Source of the DNA: Sepiola atlantica
Lineage: Eukaryota; Mollusca; Cephalopoda; Sepiida; Sepiolidae
Length of the DNA: 64,000 nt
Direction: 5' to 3'
Assembly: GCA_963556195.1 (NCBI GenBank)
Contig: OY744525.1
Span: 76,724,344-76,788,343, forward strand
Shown: positions 43,580-53,734 of the stretch, one piece after another
How positions within the stretch are numbered: the stretch's first letter is position 1
Layout: each line of letters begins with the position of its first letter
Notes under the pieces: model-generated
Told to the model about the DNA's origin: nothing
Database searches by the model: none
What the model saw: only the letters and a program-made list of their open reading frames with translations
Program-made: the position numbers and the translations under genes

Positions 43580-43590
<11 letters not shown>
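42985..43590 (-). mobile_element. Dispersed repeat family H1, copy E
   Basis: It begins AAGAATAATGAATTCCCTG and follows the full H1 order (GTTTTGCATCAC, CAGGGAATTTTGC, TTGGTGTCTAATG, CAAATTTCACAAAAATC, ATGATCGGTTAATT). It ends CCTAACTTATATATA inside a (TA)n array (43586-43631). The expected CTAG end has been replaced by a (TA)n tract. Confidence 0.6.
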
Positions 43591-43631
<41 letters not shown>

Positions 43632-43633
<2 letters not shown>

Positions 43634-44115
43634 ATCCACAGACAAACTGTTTTGCTGTATCACGGCTCTTCAGTGTGGCTAGACAAGAAAAGACTTCAGG
43701 CTGAGATTTAAACCAAACCGTTTTGTTAAGAGATGAACTTCTTACTAATTATGTTATAGACATAAGCTACAAAGTAAATGAAGTCTTAATGTTTGTATTA
43801 AACATGATCAGTCGGTGAGAGTGCTCTATTCTTTATACAAAGAGCTATGCATTATTGCTAATGGAACTGGTGATCTTCCTTACTATAGTGCTCAATTAAA
43901 GAAGATAGGGAAGGAGATGTAGTCATCTACAGACAAAGTGTTTTGCTGTATAACAGGCCATCAGTATGGCTAGACAAGCAAATACTTTGAGAGATCGAAA
44001 CCTAGTCGCTTTTTCAATTATCATACTTTTTACAAGGTACGAAGTAACGGAAATAGTAATGCTTATATCTGTAGTATCAGCTGGCTGGAGCGCTCTATTC
44101 TTTTACAAAGAGCTA
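43632..44115 (-). mobile_element. tRNA-derived SINE, family S3, copies 2 and 3 in tandem
   Basis: GCCATCCACAGACAAACTG at 43632 and GTCATCTACAGACAAAGTG at 43922 start two copies. Each continues TTTTGCTGTAT, CAGTGTGGCTAGACAAG (or CAGTATGGC) and a GATCGAAA/GAGATTTAAA B-box relic, and ends with GCTCTATTCTTTxTACAAAG (43826 and 44091). The head-to-tail arrangement and shared start with 31237 confirm the family. A 109-residue frame across copy 3 is not a gene. Confidence 0.6.
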
Positions 44116-44422
44116 TTAAAGGAGTTTGTTTGTCTTCTACAGAAAGAGGCAAACATTTGTGATGATGATGTGAATATTGACCTTTGTATGATTTCATTTT
44201 TATTTCATAACATGTTTACCATTTTTAGTTGTTCAATAAAGACGCCGTTTTGGGGCTTGTTATTATTGCCTGCGTTTTTAAATAACTGGTTTTAGTGTTA
44301 AAAAATATGTTATGTTTGCTTGTCAGGTTTTCAAGTTATCTCACCTTTATTTGCAATCCATTACAGCTATTGTTTACATGAGCAGTGTTATTGTTTTATA
44401 TACACACATGCACACACACATA

Positions 44423-44427
<5 letters not shown>

Positions 44428-44457
<30 letters not shown>
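44428..44457. repeat. (TA)n array
   Basis: A short dinucleotide array between a CACACACA tract and a SINE insertion. Confidence 0.9.
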
Positions 44458-44460
<3 letters not shown>

Positions 44461-44517
44461 CACAGCAAAATTTATTAAAGTAAATACTAAATTATTTTTA
44501 TCAGTGTAGGAGATGAT

Positions 44518-44610
44518 AATTTCAGATGGTCGCAAGAGTCGAACCTAGTTACAGAATCACCCTAGACTCCGCAAGCAAGCACTCTAACCAAACGGCCACG
44601 AGAAATTACC
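44518..44610 (-). mobile_element. tRNA-derived SINE, family S4
   Basis: On the minus strand, TGGCCGTTTGGTTAGAGTGC (A box) and GGTTCGACTCTTGCG (B box) are about 35 bp apart. Upstream CTCGTGGCC could form part of an acceptor-like stem. The flanks at 44467-44503 and 44776-44812 share TATTAAxxTAAATAxTAAATTATTTTTA, so the whole 270-bp insert may be bounded by a diverged duplication. The anticodon arm is not convincing, so it is treated as a SINE head and not a tRNA gene. Confidence 0.5.
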
Positions 44611-44615
44611 ATGTA

Positions 44616-45173
44616 AAAGAAGGGAATTAAGTTCTATTTATGCTTAGGCACAGACAGTAGAGTACTGAGAGTGTTCAATGAACGTTGTCGATACATGGCA
44701 TATAGCTACGTGGCAGTCTATTTTTAACTCCCCGAACAGGGCTCAACTTCACTTTTCTCAAAGGGGCTTATAACAGTATTTATTAAGATAAATATTAAAT
44801 TATTTTTACCTATACTTATTTTTAATAGTCAGACTTTCAGAATAGATGTTAATTTTTTTAACTCCAGAGTTTGTATAAATAAATAATAGGTTAGATTCCA
44901 GTAACCATGTTTTTATTCATTTCTGAAAAAAACAAATTTCTTAGTGGACCGTTTCGTTATCACTTAGACAACCAACATATATCCTGATTCTTCTATGAGT
45001 GTAACTCATCAGAAGAAAGGTCAAAATAATAGTGTCCAAAACATCAAGAAAAAAAAAAAATAATACACATCACCAGAGCATTTATGTATGCAGATTCAGT
45101 TAAGAATATAAGTTTACGTTTATTTTGATGTTGCCATATTTAAAAACCTGCAGAGCCAACAATAATATGTATC
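44616..45173. other. Gene-free stretch
   Basis: AT-rich DNA with an A-run at about 45049-45061. At 44995-45015 a minus-strand CTGATGAG word recalls hammerhead cores but lacks GAAA at the right distance. Confidence 0.35.
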
Positions 45174-45267
45174 CCAACCTAAAGAAAAAGAAATTGAAAA
45201 GAACCCTGTAAGTAATGTACCTACATTACTTACAGGGTTCTTTTCAACTTCTTTTTCTTTAGGTTGG
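45174..45267. repeat. Near-perfect 94-bp palindrome
   Basis: Two 46-bp arms starting CCAACCTAAAGAAAAAG pair with one mismatch around a 2-base centre (45220-45221). The inner arm reads CCCTGTAAGTAATGTA. Such low divergence means the inverted duplication is young or kept by gene conversion. No termini of a known element are visible. Confidence 0.92.
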
Positions 45268-45557
45268 TATTAAAATATGATTTATCCATGTTTTGAATCA
45301 AACAAAAATAGATTTCTCTATTTTTTGTGTGACTGCCTCCACCCCCACGATTGTAAGTAGCGGGTTAGTCGTAAAATAAAAATATGCCCCCCCCAAAAAA
45401 AAATAAGTAAATGTGATCCAAAAATATACGTGAAGCTTTCCGAAGTTAGTGAAAAACAATCCTTCTACACTGAGGCAATTTTTATCCGAATCCGGACTGC
45501 TCATTTTGGTTGTAGATTGAATTTACCAAAATTAAAAAACAATGATGGTTTTTAATG

Positions 45558-46260
45558 TGGTGAAAATCTATCTCCTGGGGAAAAATTAAGAATTGCCGCA
45601 GTCTAGAAGGATTTCTTCTTCACTGGCAGAGGAGAGAACGAAATAAGTATCATATCATAACACTTTGTAAATAATAAAAATAAACAAAAATAAAAAAAAT
45701 AGAAATGAATTGTAAAATCGACAAATAGTTAAATAGAGGAAAAGTAATAAAAAAAAAAATTCCGCAGTCTAGAAAGATTTATACTGACCGAGAAGAGAGT
45801 AAGTAACAGATACTACACTTTAAGGTTAAGTATATTTGGAAAAGTAAATATGAATAAATAAGACTAAACCGAATTAAATTAACCTTTTTGTTTATTGTAG
45901 TAAGTAAATAAAGAAATAAAGAGAAGGGATCCGAAATCCATATCCTGAGTGAAAAAATGACAATTGCCGCAATCTAGAAGGATTTCTTGTTCACTCACAG
46001 AGGAGAGAAAAGAATAAGTATAGTATCATAACACTTAGTAAAAAATAAAAATAACCCACAAAGAAATTAATTGTAAAATCGACAAATAGTTAAGCAGAGG
46101 AAAAAATTGCTGCAGTCTAGAAAGATTTCTCCTTCACTGACCGAGAAGAGATTAAGTAACAGAGACTACACTTCAAGGTTAAGTATATTTGGAAAAGTAA
46201 AAAGAACCCGAATTTAATAAACCTTTTTTTATTGTAATAAGTAAATAAAGAGAGAGAGAA
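45558..46260 (+). repeat. Tandem duplication of a ~350-370 bp unit, each with two GCAGTC half-units
   Basis: Unit 1 (45558-45930) and unit 2 (45931-46260) are collinear: TCCTG, AATTGCCGCA(G/A)TCTAGAAGG, ACTTxGTAAAxAATAAAAATAA, TTGTAAAATCGACAAATAGT, GCAGTCTAGAAAGATTT, GACCGAGAAGAGA, AAGGTTAAGTATATTTGG. Inside each unit the two half-units share GCAGTCTAGAA-GATTTCT, so the array arose by at least two rounds. The same half-unit is seen at 256-310. Confidence 0.8.
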
Positions 46261-46679
46261 AATTGGTATCCCAGACGTTAAGAGCGGATTGTTAGAATAG
46301 TTAAAAGTTAAAATGAAAATAAAATTAAATAAATTATATGTTAAGTGGAAGACGTATCACGTCAAATTTTAATCCCCCCAAATATCAATGTTTTAGATAA
46401 TTGTAAAAGGAAAAAAAGCATAGGGAAGAAGAAAAAAATATATATATTCTGAGGTTTTGCGACTGTTTGAATAAAGTATGGATGGTCAAAATTGAAAAAA
46501 TTCCCTGTGCTGTGTGTGAATTATTACTGGCAGCGTCATGTAAAAAAGATAGTACAGGCCTCCATAAGATTTCTATGAGCAATTGGATGTGTTTTAACCA
46601 AAGAGCTCTGTTCGTTTTACGCTGTGATTTGTTTTAAATTGAGTTATAAGCCTTAAAAGTGTTGTGTATGAAATTGCCT

Positions 46680-47285
46680 AAGTGTTGATGACATAAATGT
46701 ATAAGTCGAAGAATGAAATTGTAACAGTCGAAGACTTGTAACTTAAATGAATTTACTTGATGAGATTGATAGGTACGTGACGCCATTTTGAATCAATGTT
46801 CAATAGAACTGATTCAGTTCGTTAATTTAATTCTTAAATCCCGGAATGAGTTGAAGGGTATCTTTAATAGTTATAAGTAACGACGGACAAGTAATAAATA
46901 TATGTAATACGATATTCTGAAATTATTGAGGAATTTGAGGGAGCGTATATTATGAAATTATTAGAAGAATAAAATGTAACAATTACGGTGATCATTGTGT
47001 AAATTATCCAATGTCATTTATTTTCCAATCCTGAGTGGGAGTAGAAAAATATTAGAGGGAAAAGTTTTTGCTTGCTACCATCTGTATGGAGTATGTGTTT
47101 GGTGAGAGTCTGTGATGGCGGTCTAAAATTAATATTTATTGTTAAATGGTGAAAATAATAATGAATTTCTTGAAAGACGCTCAAGTGAATAAGCTGAATA
47201 GAGTGGTGAGTTTAGTAGCCTATGATTCATGTGGTTATTTTCTTATTCTAGTCAAAGGTACAGGGGAAAAAAAACGTCTTCACTT
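46680..47285 (+). repeat. Long dispersed repeat L, copy 1
   Basis: It matches 49790-50475 in order: GCGCCAT-type CGCCATTTTGAAT, GTTAATTTxATTC, CCCGGAATGA, GTAATACGATATTCT, GAGGGAAAAGTTTTTGCT, GGTGAGAGTCTGTGATGGCG, GGTGAGTTTAGTAGCCTATG and ACAGGGGAAAA before a (TA)n array. No frame is shared by both copies, so it is probably non-coding. Confidence 0.65.
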
Positions 47286-47308
47286 TATATATATATATAT
47301 ATATATAT

Positions 47309-47417
47309 AGGGTGAGTCAGAAGTGACCGGGTAACCAATGCCTTCTTATTGTAAGTTAATGGGTGGCTATTTAAATACTACATAATAAATTTTATCATTT
47401 TACTTCTGACTCACCCT
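47309..47417. mobile_element. Tiny MITE with 16-bp terminal inverted repeats
   Basis: Ends AGGGTGAGTCAGAAGT (47309-47324) and ACTTCTGACTCACCCT (47402-47417) are exact inverted copies. The left side abuts a (TA)n array and a TA target is plausible, but the right flank (GCATA) does not show a clean duplication. The GGGTG start is like that of the mariner-type element at 18719, so a mariner-superfamily transposase could mobilise it. The 16-mers themselves differ from that TIR. Confidence 0.75.
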
Positions 47418-47671
47418 GCATATGAGAGAGAGAGGGAAGAAGACAGAAAAAACAGTCAAATTTATAAATGTTTTTATGATTGTCTCTTTTTTGTTTTCAA
47501 ATTCTTTCAAAAATAATATTATTATTCTAAGACGATAAATTTATCAGAAATAAACAAGTGTAAAAAAAAAAATCGAAAACTCACTTTAGAAAACACACAC
47601 ACACACATAAGTATGTGTGTGTGTGTGTGTGGATAAAATAAACGATATATCATAAAATTAAATGCTGTGGA

Positions 47672-47985
47672 GACAGGATGTGTGAAAAAAACAAAAGGAA
47701 AAACAAATTAAACACAGGAAGAAATCATCAAAAATGAGAGACTTACCATTTTTGTTCGGATCAACAAACGTCTTCAGAAAAAGTGAAGATTTTAAATTTT
47801 ATTGAATAACGTCAAAAATATAGGGAAAAAAGGAGGCACAAATAGTTATGCACGTGCCAAAACATCACATTGTGCGTCTCCTTTTTTCTTATGTTTTTGT
47901 CGTTATTCAATAAAATTTTAATTTTTTTTCATGATTACTTCCTGTGATTAATTTGTTTTTCCTTTTGTCTTTTTCACACACACAC
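47672..47985. repeat. Inverted repeat with ~55-bp arms and a shorter inner pair
   Basis: The outer arms GTGTGAAAAAAACAAAAGG and CCTTTTGTCTTTTTCACAC, with AAACAAATTAA and TTAATTTGTTT inside, are inverted copies. The inner pair is AATTTTATTGAATAACG (about 47797) with CGTTATTCAATAAAATT (about 47902), enclosing AGGGAAAAAAGGAGGCAC and its partner. Nested palindromy over about 310 bp; no gene. Confidence 0.75.
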
Positions 47986-47999
47986 ACAATAAATGGTCG

Positions 48000-48045
48000 T
48001 CACTTAGCATAAGGCATAGCTCTTTGTAAAAGAATAGAGCACAGT
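48000..48045 (-). mobile_element. SINE family S3 tail fragment
   Basis: Reversed, it reads TGTGCTCTATTCTTTTACAA and AGAGCTATGCCTTATGC, the same tail as in the S3 copies at 43826 and 44091. Only the tail is present. Confidence 0.5.
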
Positions 48046-48905
48046 CGGTAGTGAGAATTAAAAAATATATAAACATTATAATTTTCATTACTTTCAGAGC
48101 AAGTATAATTGCACAGCATTAAAATACTTGACTGCTAATCAAGCGGTCATTTGTCGACTTAGTCTAAAAACACTAGCCACACCCACACGCAGACACCTAT
48201 ATATAATGAACAATAAAAATGCACTTAGCTTTAACACTTGACTGCAGTAAGTTAACTTCTGTTATCTGTATTTGTTTTCTACAATTTTTTTCATGATTTT
48301 TGCACGTATATTTTCACACCTCATAAGAATAAACACTATATAAACACATTTCATTTATTTTAATATGTATACACAAGAGCACATATTTTCCTATGCGTGA
48401 GCATAACATCTACACAAATGGATAAGATGGATGAATAAAGTAAGACGTGTGCTAATATGTACGCTCACACTTTATTATGAACCGTTACCCCTCACCCTCA
48501 CCGAAACCAAATCAGATTTAGAGCCGTTCAATAAAGGTAGGCTGAAAAGGTGCCGGCATCAATTCTTGTAGAAACAGCATCTTATCAAAAGAATATACAC
48601 CCTATCAAAAATGCCGGAAAAAATTTATGCTGCACCAGTGTTCGCACTAATATTCATATAAAATAACGTCTCAATTGGTGAAGTTAAAAAAAATAAAGAA
48701 ACGTCTAAAACGGGAAAGTTTAAAAAAAAGAAAGCATATCAATCGGTATAGGATGAAAAAACGTCTCATTATTGAAATAGAGTTAAGGATTTTTCCAACT
48801 CATTTCAGACAACAGAGGGTGCGACTTGCTATTTGCTTTCTTCCTTCTCCTAAACACTTGAAATTGTTTCGAGGAGGGAAGGACATTTATTTATATATAT
48901 AAATA
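48046..48905. other. Gene-free stretch
   Basis: AT-rich DNA with a short basic frame at 48675-48902 (many Lys and Arg) that has no family resemblance and no splice-site context. Nothing else was recognised. Confidence 0.35.
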
Positions 48906-49069
48906 TAAAATTACATAAACAATATTATAGCCTTACGTCAATCAACCAACGTTTCGATGCGTATTACCGCATCTTATCAAAGGCAGAACCTGCCTTTGAT
49001 AAGATGCGATATACGCATTAAAACGTTGGTTGAGTGACATAAGGCTATAATATTGTTTATGTAATTTTA
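48906..49069. repeat. Near-perfect 164-bp palindrome
   Basis: The arms pair around AAC at 48987-48989: GCATCTTATCAAAGGCAG with CTGCCTTTGATAAGATGC, AACGTTTCGATGCGTATTA with its partner, and ATTATAGCCTTACGTCA with TGACATAAGGCTATAAT. Only a handful of mismatches are present over about 80 bp per arm. A hairpin RNA from this locus would be an obvious dsRNA substrate. Confidence 0.93.
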
Positions 49070-49458
49070 TAAATGCTCTATTTTGCATTGAGCATCTTTG
49101 AAAAAATTGATGTTATGTTCACTTTATTAACATATTTGAACTTGATAAATTATATATATATATTTATATACAAATAAATACACATTGGTCTTTATTAAGA
49201 GAAGAAGATAAGAGGTTCCTTTTGTGGGCTGCACTTTAATTATCTGTGCATATGTGTGATGCAATGGGGTTAGGGTTTGTGCCATGCTTGTTTATATGTC
49301 TTTTTATGTGCCATACAATTTCTTGCTTTTGCTAGCAACGATCAGGCTGTTAATGGCTATTCATATTTTTCTCGCAAATTATATATCATTTCAGAAACTT
49401 CATGCATCCGGCCTTGCATGATTGAAAAGCAACATTTAAATATAGATGCATTTATTTA

Positions 49459-50480
49459 TTACTAGCGGAACCCGTCGCCCGGCGTTGCACGGGAGAAAGT
49501 ACTACCTATTGTATGACGTCGAATAAAAAAAGAAACGACCTATTGTTCTTCCCTCCCCCCTCTACCGTGTTGGTGAATGTTTTAAATTAAAAAAAAAAAA
49601 AAAAAGTGGTAGAGTAGAATGGGATTGAACTCTGAAACTGGCGATTATGAAACCTCATTTCTTAACGACTGCGCCACGGTTTCGAGTTAAAAATGCATGT
49701 GAAAATAGGTGAATGAAGCTAAGCTTGTTTATTGGCATGCGTGTTATGGTAAGGTTTAGCTTCTGCCGACCAAATGTGAAGTTCAACAATGACACGGTTT
49801 AGGTCATTTGTTGAAGTAAATGAATTTGGGCAAGTTTTCTATAATATGCGTGTTAAACGTGTATGATTTTGAAAATGTAAATGTATCGGGGTTGACGAGT
49901 ATGTTAGCGCTTATTGAATTAAATAGTAAGTCGATTCGATCAAGAAATTGTAGGCGCCATGTTGAATGATTGAATGTTGCAAGAACTGTGTTTGTTAATT
50001 TCATTCGCTTAATTCCGGAATGAATGTATATGTAGAAGTCATAGGTAGAATTAGAAATAACGTAATCTGATATTCGTGGAAAATCATCGGAGTGAACGGG
50101 AGCTGTCATTAAGTGTTTACATATTGCTTTATATTATGTAGTAAATTAATACCAGGCAAATAATAAATAAGAACGGGTGTTTTGTGAAAATTAAACTGTG
50201 TTTATTAGTTCCCGGTGTCGATGAGTGAAAGTACAGAATTGTTAGGGAGAAAAGTTTTTGCTACCACCTATGTGGAGTTGGTTTGTCGGAGAGTCGTGGA
50301 TGGTGGCCCAAATGTAATATTTAGTGTTAGCTGGAAAGAAATAATAACAAATGTACTAAAACACGCCCGAGTGAATAACTGTAATATAATGGTGAGTTTA
50401 GTAGCCTGTGATGCATGTGATTATTTTCCTATTCTCCGAGAAGGCACAGGGGAAAAATCGTCTCTACTTTATATATCAGA
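49459..50480 (-). mobile_element. Helitron-like element (reverse) carrying a tRNA-like block and repeat L
   Basis: The + strand starts ACTAGCGGAACCCGTCGCCC then GGCGTTGCACGGGAG. Reversed, this gives CCCGTGC...GACGGG, GGTTCCG and CTAG followed by T, the same end as the element at 28207-28831. A minus-strand tRNA-like block lies at 49625-49690 (CGTGGCGCAGTCGTTAAG and AGAGTTCAATCCCA). Repeat L (49790-50475) follows. The far end was not located, so the right boundary is provisional. Confidence 0.45.
49790..50475 (+). repeat. Long dispersed repeat L, copy 2
   Basis: It is collinear with 46680-47285 (GGCGCCATGTTGAATGA, AATTCCGGAATGAATG, TAGGGAGAAAAGTTTTTGC, GAGAGTCGTGGATGGTGG, ATGGTGAGTTTAGTAGCCTG, GGCACAGGGGAAAAATCGTC). 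Copy 2 has an extra ~60 bp around CAGGCAAATAATAAATAAG. An 89-residue frame at 50215-50484 is interrupted in copy 1. Confidence 0.65.
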
Positions 50481-51077
50481 TTAGCTGTATCCATCCGACG
50501 TTGTCCAGGAGTCTTTTTACTTTCATTTTAGCTTCACTCATTGTACCCGAACCGGCTCTAATTAAATTATTATATCTTTTTTTAATATTAAGTTAAAAAG
50601 TTACGTCTGAATTGCTACAGAACGACGATATTTATTATATATGTGATCTTCAAATATATGTCATTAAAAGAATCGTTTTTTCAATAAAATCAATAGGATG
50701 TCTGTCGAAATGTTGAAATTTAAATCACATAAATATGTTCAAGCATTTCTTTTTAGCAATGAAATAGGCATAGTATGAAATAATATATTTTAAAACAGCT
50801 GTTGCAAGCCGATCCTTTTTCTATCTTTTTTTAATTGGATTTGCTTTGAATTGCTAGATTCAAGAAAAAATGATTTTGTTTTGTAAGGAAGGTTAAAAAC
50901 ATGCAATTTTTTTACAATACCTATCAATAAATGCACACAGAACAATAAGCTCACTGTCAATAATCGCTGTTTTAGATTAGAATTGTTGTTGTTGTTGTTT
51001 TCCCATAATGTTCGGGGAGGTCCTCAGGGAGTCAGGCAGATACTCTATCTCTCCTAACTTTTCTGTTGGCATGATAG

Positions 51078-53692
51078 TAGGGGTGGGACGTAATGGGTGA
51101 AAATTTCAGATTATTGCGAGTAGTATTTTTTTGTGTTCATTTATACATAAATAACACTAAACAATCAAACATTTTGAAAATTTTGCAAAATTCAGGTGCA
51201 GGCCAAAAATAGCCGTTAGGGCTCCACGGGACTCAAAATCCTCATTTTTCAGTGAAAAAGTGGTTTCATACAACATTACAGGTCCTAAAACATCCTCAAA
51301 AGCTATGAATGGATATAGATGGTTAAATCTGATATAGTACTGTAATTTAGGACCATTTTCAGGCTGTAAAAGGGGTTTCATGAATGTAGAATAGCCAAAA
51401 ACTAGTGAAAAATAGCCAAAATTAGCCAAAATTTACCAAAATCCTCTGTTAAGCTACTTAATTGGTTCCCAAGCCTCTACAATGGTTATAAAAGGCTGTA
51501 GATAGTTGAAACTAACAAGACACTAAGGTTTAACACCAGTTTTGGGGTTTTAGGAGCCCCCAAGATAGAAATGGGGATCAAATTTCAGCCAAAATGGTTA
51601 AAAATCCACCACAAACTACGTATCCAAATGACACCGCTGGAATCATATAAACCGAATAGTGGATAATGCAGTCAATTTAATAAAACATCCTTAATGGCTA
51701 TGAAATGTCATGAAATAGTCAATTGAAGTTGTGGAAATCCATGGGGAACTGCACAGGAGATCAGCCAATTACTTGTACATCGACTGAAATAAACCTTCAA
51801 TGATTTCCCAATTCTCGACTGCGAACTTGGTTTGGCATGTACTCATGTTCCAAGCACCGAGCACATTGCATGGAATGATCTGGATTATATTCGTGTTCTG
51901 TTCATCATCTATCTGGGGGTATCTCCATGAACGCCTTGCAGAATCACGGTTGAAACATTCCAGATACTCCACCATGTAGTTGTTCTCGTCAACCTTTTTC
52001 CTAGTCATTCAGATGTACCAATTTCTTCCAAGTGAAGTGTTCCAAACTGCAACACAAGGTTTATTCAGAGGAATATCATCAGACTCTTTTAGGATTTCAA
52101 CATCTTCCTCAGTATCAACGCTCACATTATTATCATTATCTGTCGTGCAAGAAAGCAGAATGAAGTTTTCATCTGGAAATAAAACTTCTTCGTCTGCATC
52201 TTCATCATGGTCACCAGAAAGAAGAATTCCCAAATTTATTTTCATCTCTCTGTCACTCATTCCATTTACACTGTACAGCTCTGGGTTCTCCTGGAAATCG
52301 TGCTTGCAAATCAGTTATATTGTATATATTCTTCCTCAGTGTGAGGTCGTTTATTCTTCTGCGGTTCAACTTCATCTTTTTCAACATCAGCTTTCAGAGC
52401 ATAGTTCAACCCCAGATGTTTCTAAGTCGCAACCTTATACGCCATCCGTGCTGCTTTTGGAGAAATGTTTGCGGCTGATGAGGAAGCAGCCAGTGCAATC
52501 TTGATGGAGTCAGTAAATGTTTTGCTTCCTTCACGGAGATTTAAAGTCATATCTGTCTGAACTCCAACTTCATTACAGCTGACTGTGGTATGTACCCTCC
52601 CTGACCACTGCACAGCAAAATTGATATTAGTATCATTATCGTTGAGAGTACTGTTCATTATTGTAACCCTTTCTTCTTCCTCTGTAACTGAAATAGCCAT
52701 CTCTTGCTCCTTCCTTTCCTCCGTCTTAACAACCACTGATTCATGTTCTTCATCGATATGCATGTTGTCAATTATGACCTTCCGATTGAGTGCAACTTGA
52801 TCAAAGAAAAACTGTTTCTCATTTGCATCAAACATCAACACCCTTTCCCAGAATATTGAAAAGAATGTGATTTTTTGTCTTCTATTGAATCAAGTTTGAC
52901 CTCTTCGATCCATGGCCCTTCTGAACTTTGCTATTGTACTCTCTTAAGTATCGATCAAGTTTATCTTTCACTCCTTTTATTGTTGTTAGTTTAATGTCTC
53001 TTCCAAATGCTCTTTGCCAGTGAGCCAGCAGACACAGAGAAAATTGATGGAGATGCTCATTCTGTTTTGTAGATCCATAAGTTGGAGCATGATGAACTAT
53101 GGCCAAAACACACTCATGTACAGTTGGGAGGTTTTCAAGCAAAGTGAAATCCCAATCATCGTACTGGTACTTTGTTCCACTCATCCTATCTTCTCAACTA
53201 AACTGAACTGAAAACAAAAGAAAATAATTGTTATTAAACTGCTTAAATATAATACAATGCAATGATTTCAACTATCTACACCCATTCATAACCATTGTAG
53301 AGGCTTGGGAACCAATTAGGTTGCTTAACGGAGGATTTGGGCTAATTTGGGCTATTTTTCACTAGTTTTTGGCTATTTTACATTCATGAAAACTCTTTCA
53401 CAGCCTGAAAATGGTCCTAAATTAAAGTACTATATCAGATTTAACCATCTATATTCATTCATAGCTTTTGAGGATGTTTTAGGACCTGCAATGTTGTATG
53501 AAACCACTTTTTCACCGAAAAATGATGGATTTTGAGTCCCGTAGAGCCCTAACAACTATTTTTGGCCTGCACCTTGTGAATTTTGCAAAATTTTCAAAAT
53601 GTTTGATTGTTTAGTGTTATTTATGTATAAATGAACACAAAAAATACTACTTGCATGAATCTGAAATTTTCACCCATTACGTCCCACCCCTA
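51078..53692 (-). mobile_element. Long-TIR element (2.6 kb) with decayed internal frames, possibly hAT-like
   Basis: Inverted termini of about 410 bp (51078-51490 and 53287-53692) begin TAGGGGTGGGACGTAATGGG and stay collinear to GGCTTGGGAACCAATT with scattered mismatches and short indels. The direct repeat ATGATAG flanks the unit immediately outside (51071-51077 and 53693-53699), a 7-bp target duplication that could be an 8-bp hAT-type one with a change. A TIR start of (C/T)AGGGGTG also suits hAT elements. The interior holds a minus-strand gene relic and no recognisable transposase. The structure is seen directly; the superfamily is inference. Confidence 0.8.
51769..53184 (-). pseudogene. Unrecognised gene relic inside the long-TIR element
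   Basis: Four collinear frames lie on the minus strand. 53184-52882 (100 aa) starts MSGTKYQYDDWDFTLLENLP, is helical, and ends in a basic GHGSKRSNL. 52841-52422 (139 aa) has an acidic Glu-rich middle (KTEERKEQEM) and an Ala/Ser-rich end. 52260-52009 has MSDREMKINLGILLSGD, acidic DEDADEE, and PLNKPCVAVWNTSLGRNWYI. A single in-frame TGA (52011-52009) separates this from KKVDENNYMVEYLECFNRDS and WRYPQIDDEQ. The last part, a VAV-W-x5-WYI strand pair followed by a W-P-x-x-DDE stretch, looks like a small chromo/Tudor-like barrel. No catalytic motif of a transposase is visible. Codon quality and G+C content are above the surroundings. Confidence 0.5.
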
Positions 53693-53734
53693 ATGATAGA
53701 ACCTGGTAGTGCCCATATCCTCTCAAGGCTACAT

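Noticed and set aside
44990..45025. Minus-strand CTGATGAG word as another hammerhead
   Set aside because: No GAAA follows at stem II distance and stem I partners are absent.
49620..49695. A functional tRNA gene on the minus strand
   Set aside because: A-box and B-box-like words are present but there is no convincing acceptor stem or anticodon arm, and it lies in a repetitive element.
50215..50484. 89-residue frame in repeat L as a gene
   Set aside because: The collinear copy at 46.7-47.3 kb has no corresponding open frame, so there is no sign of coding constraint.
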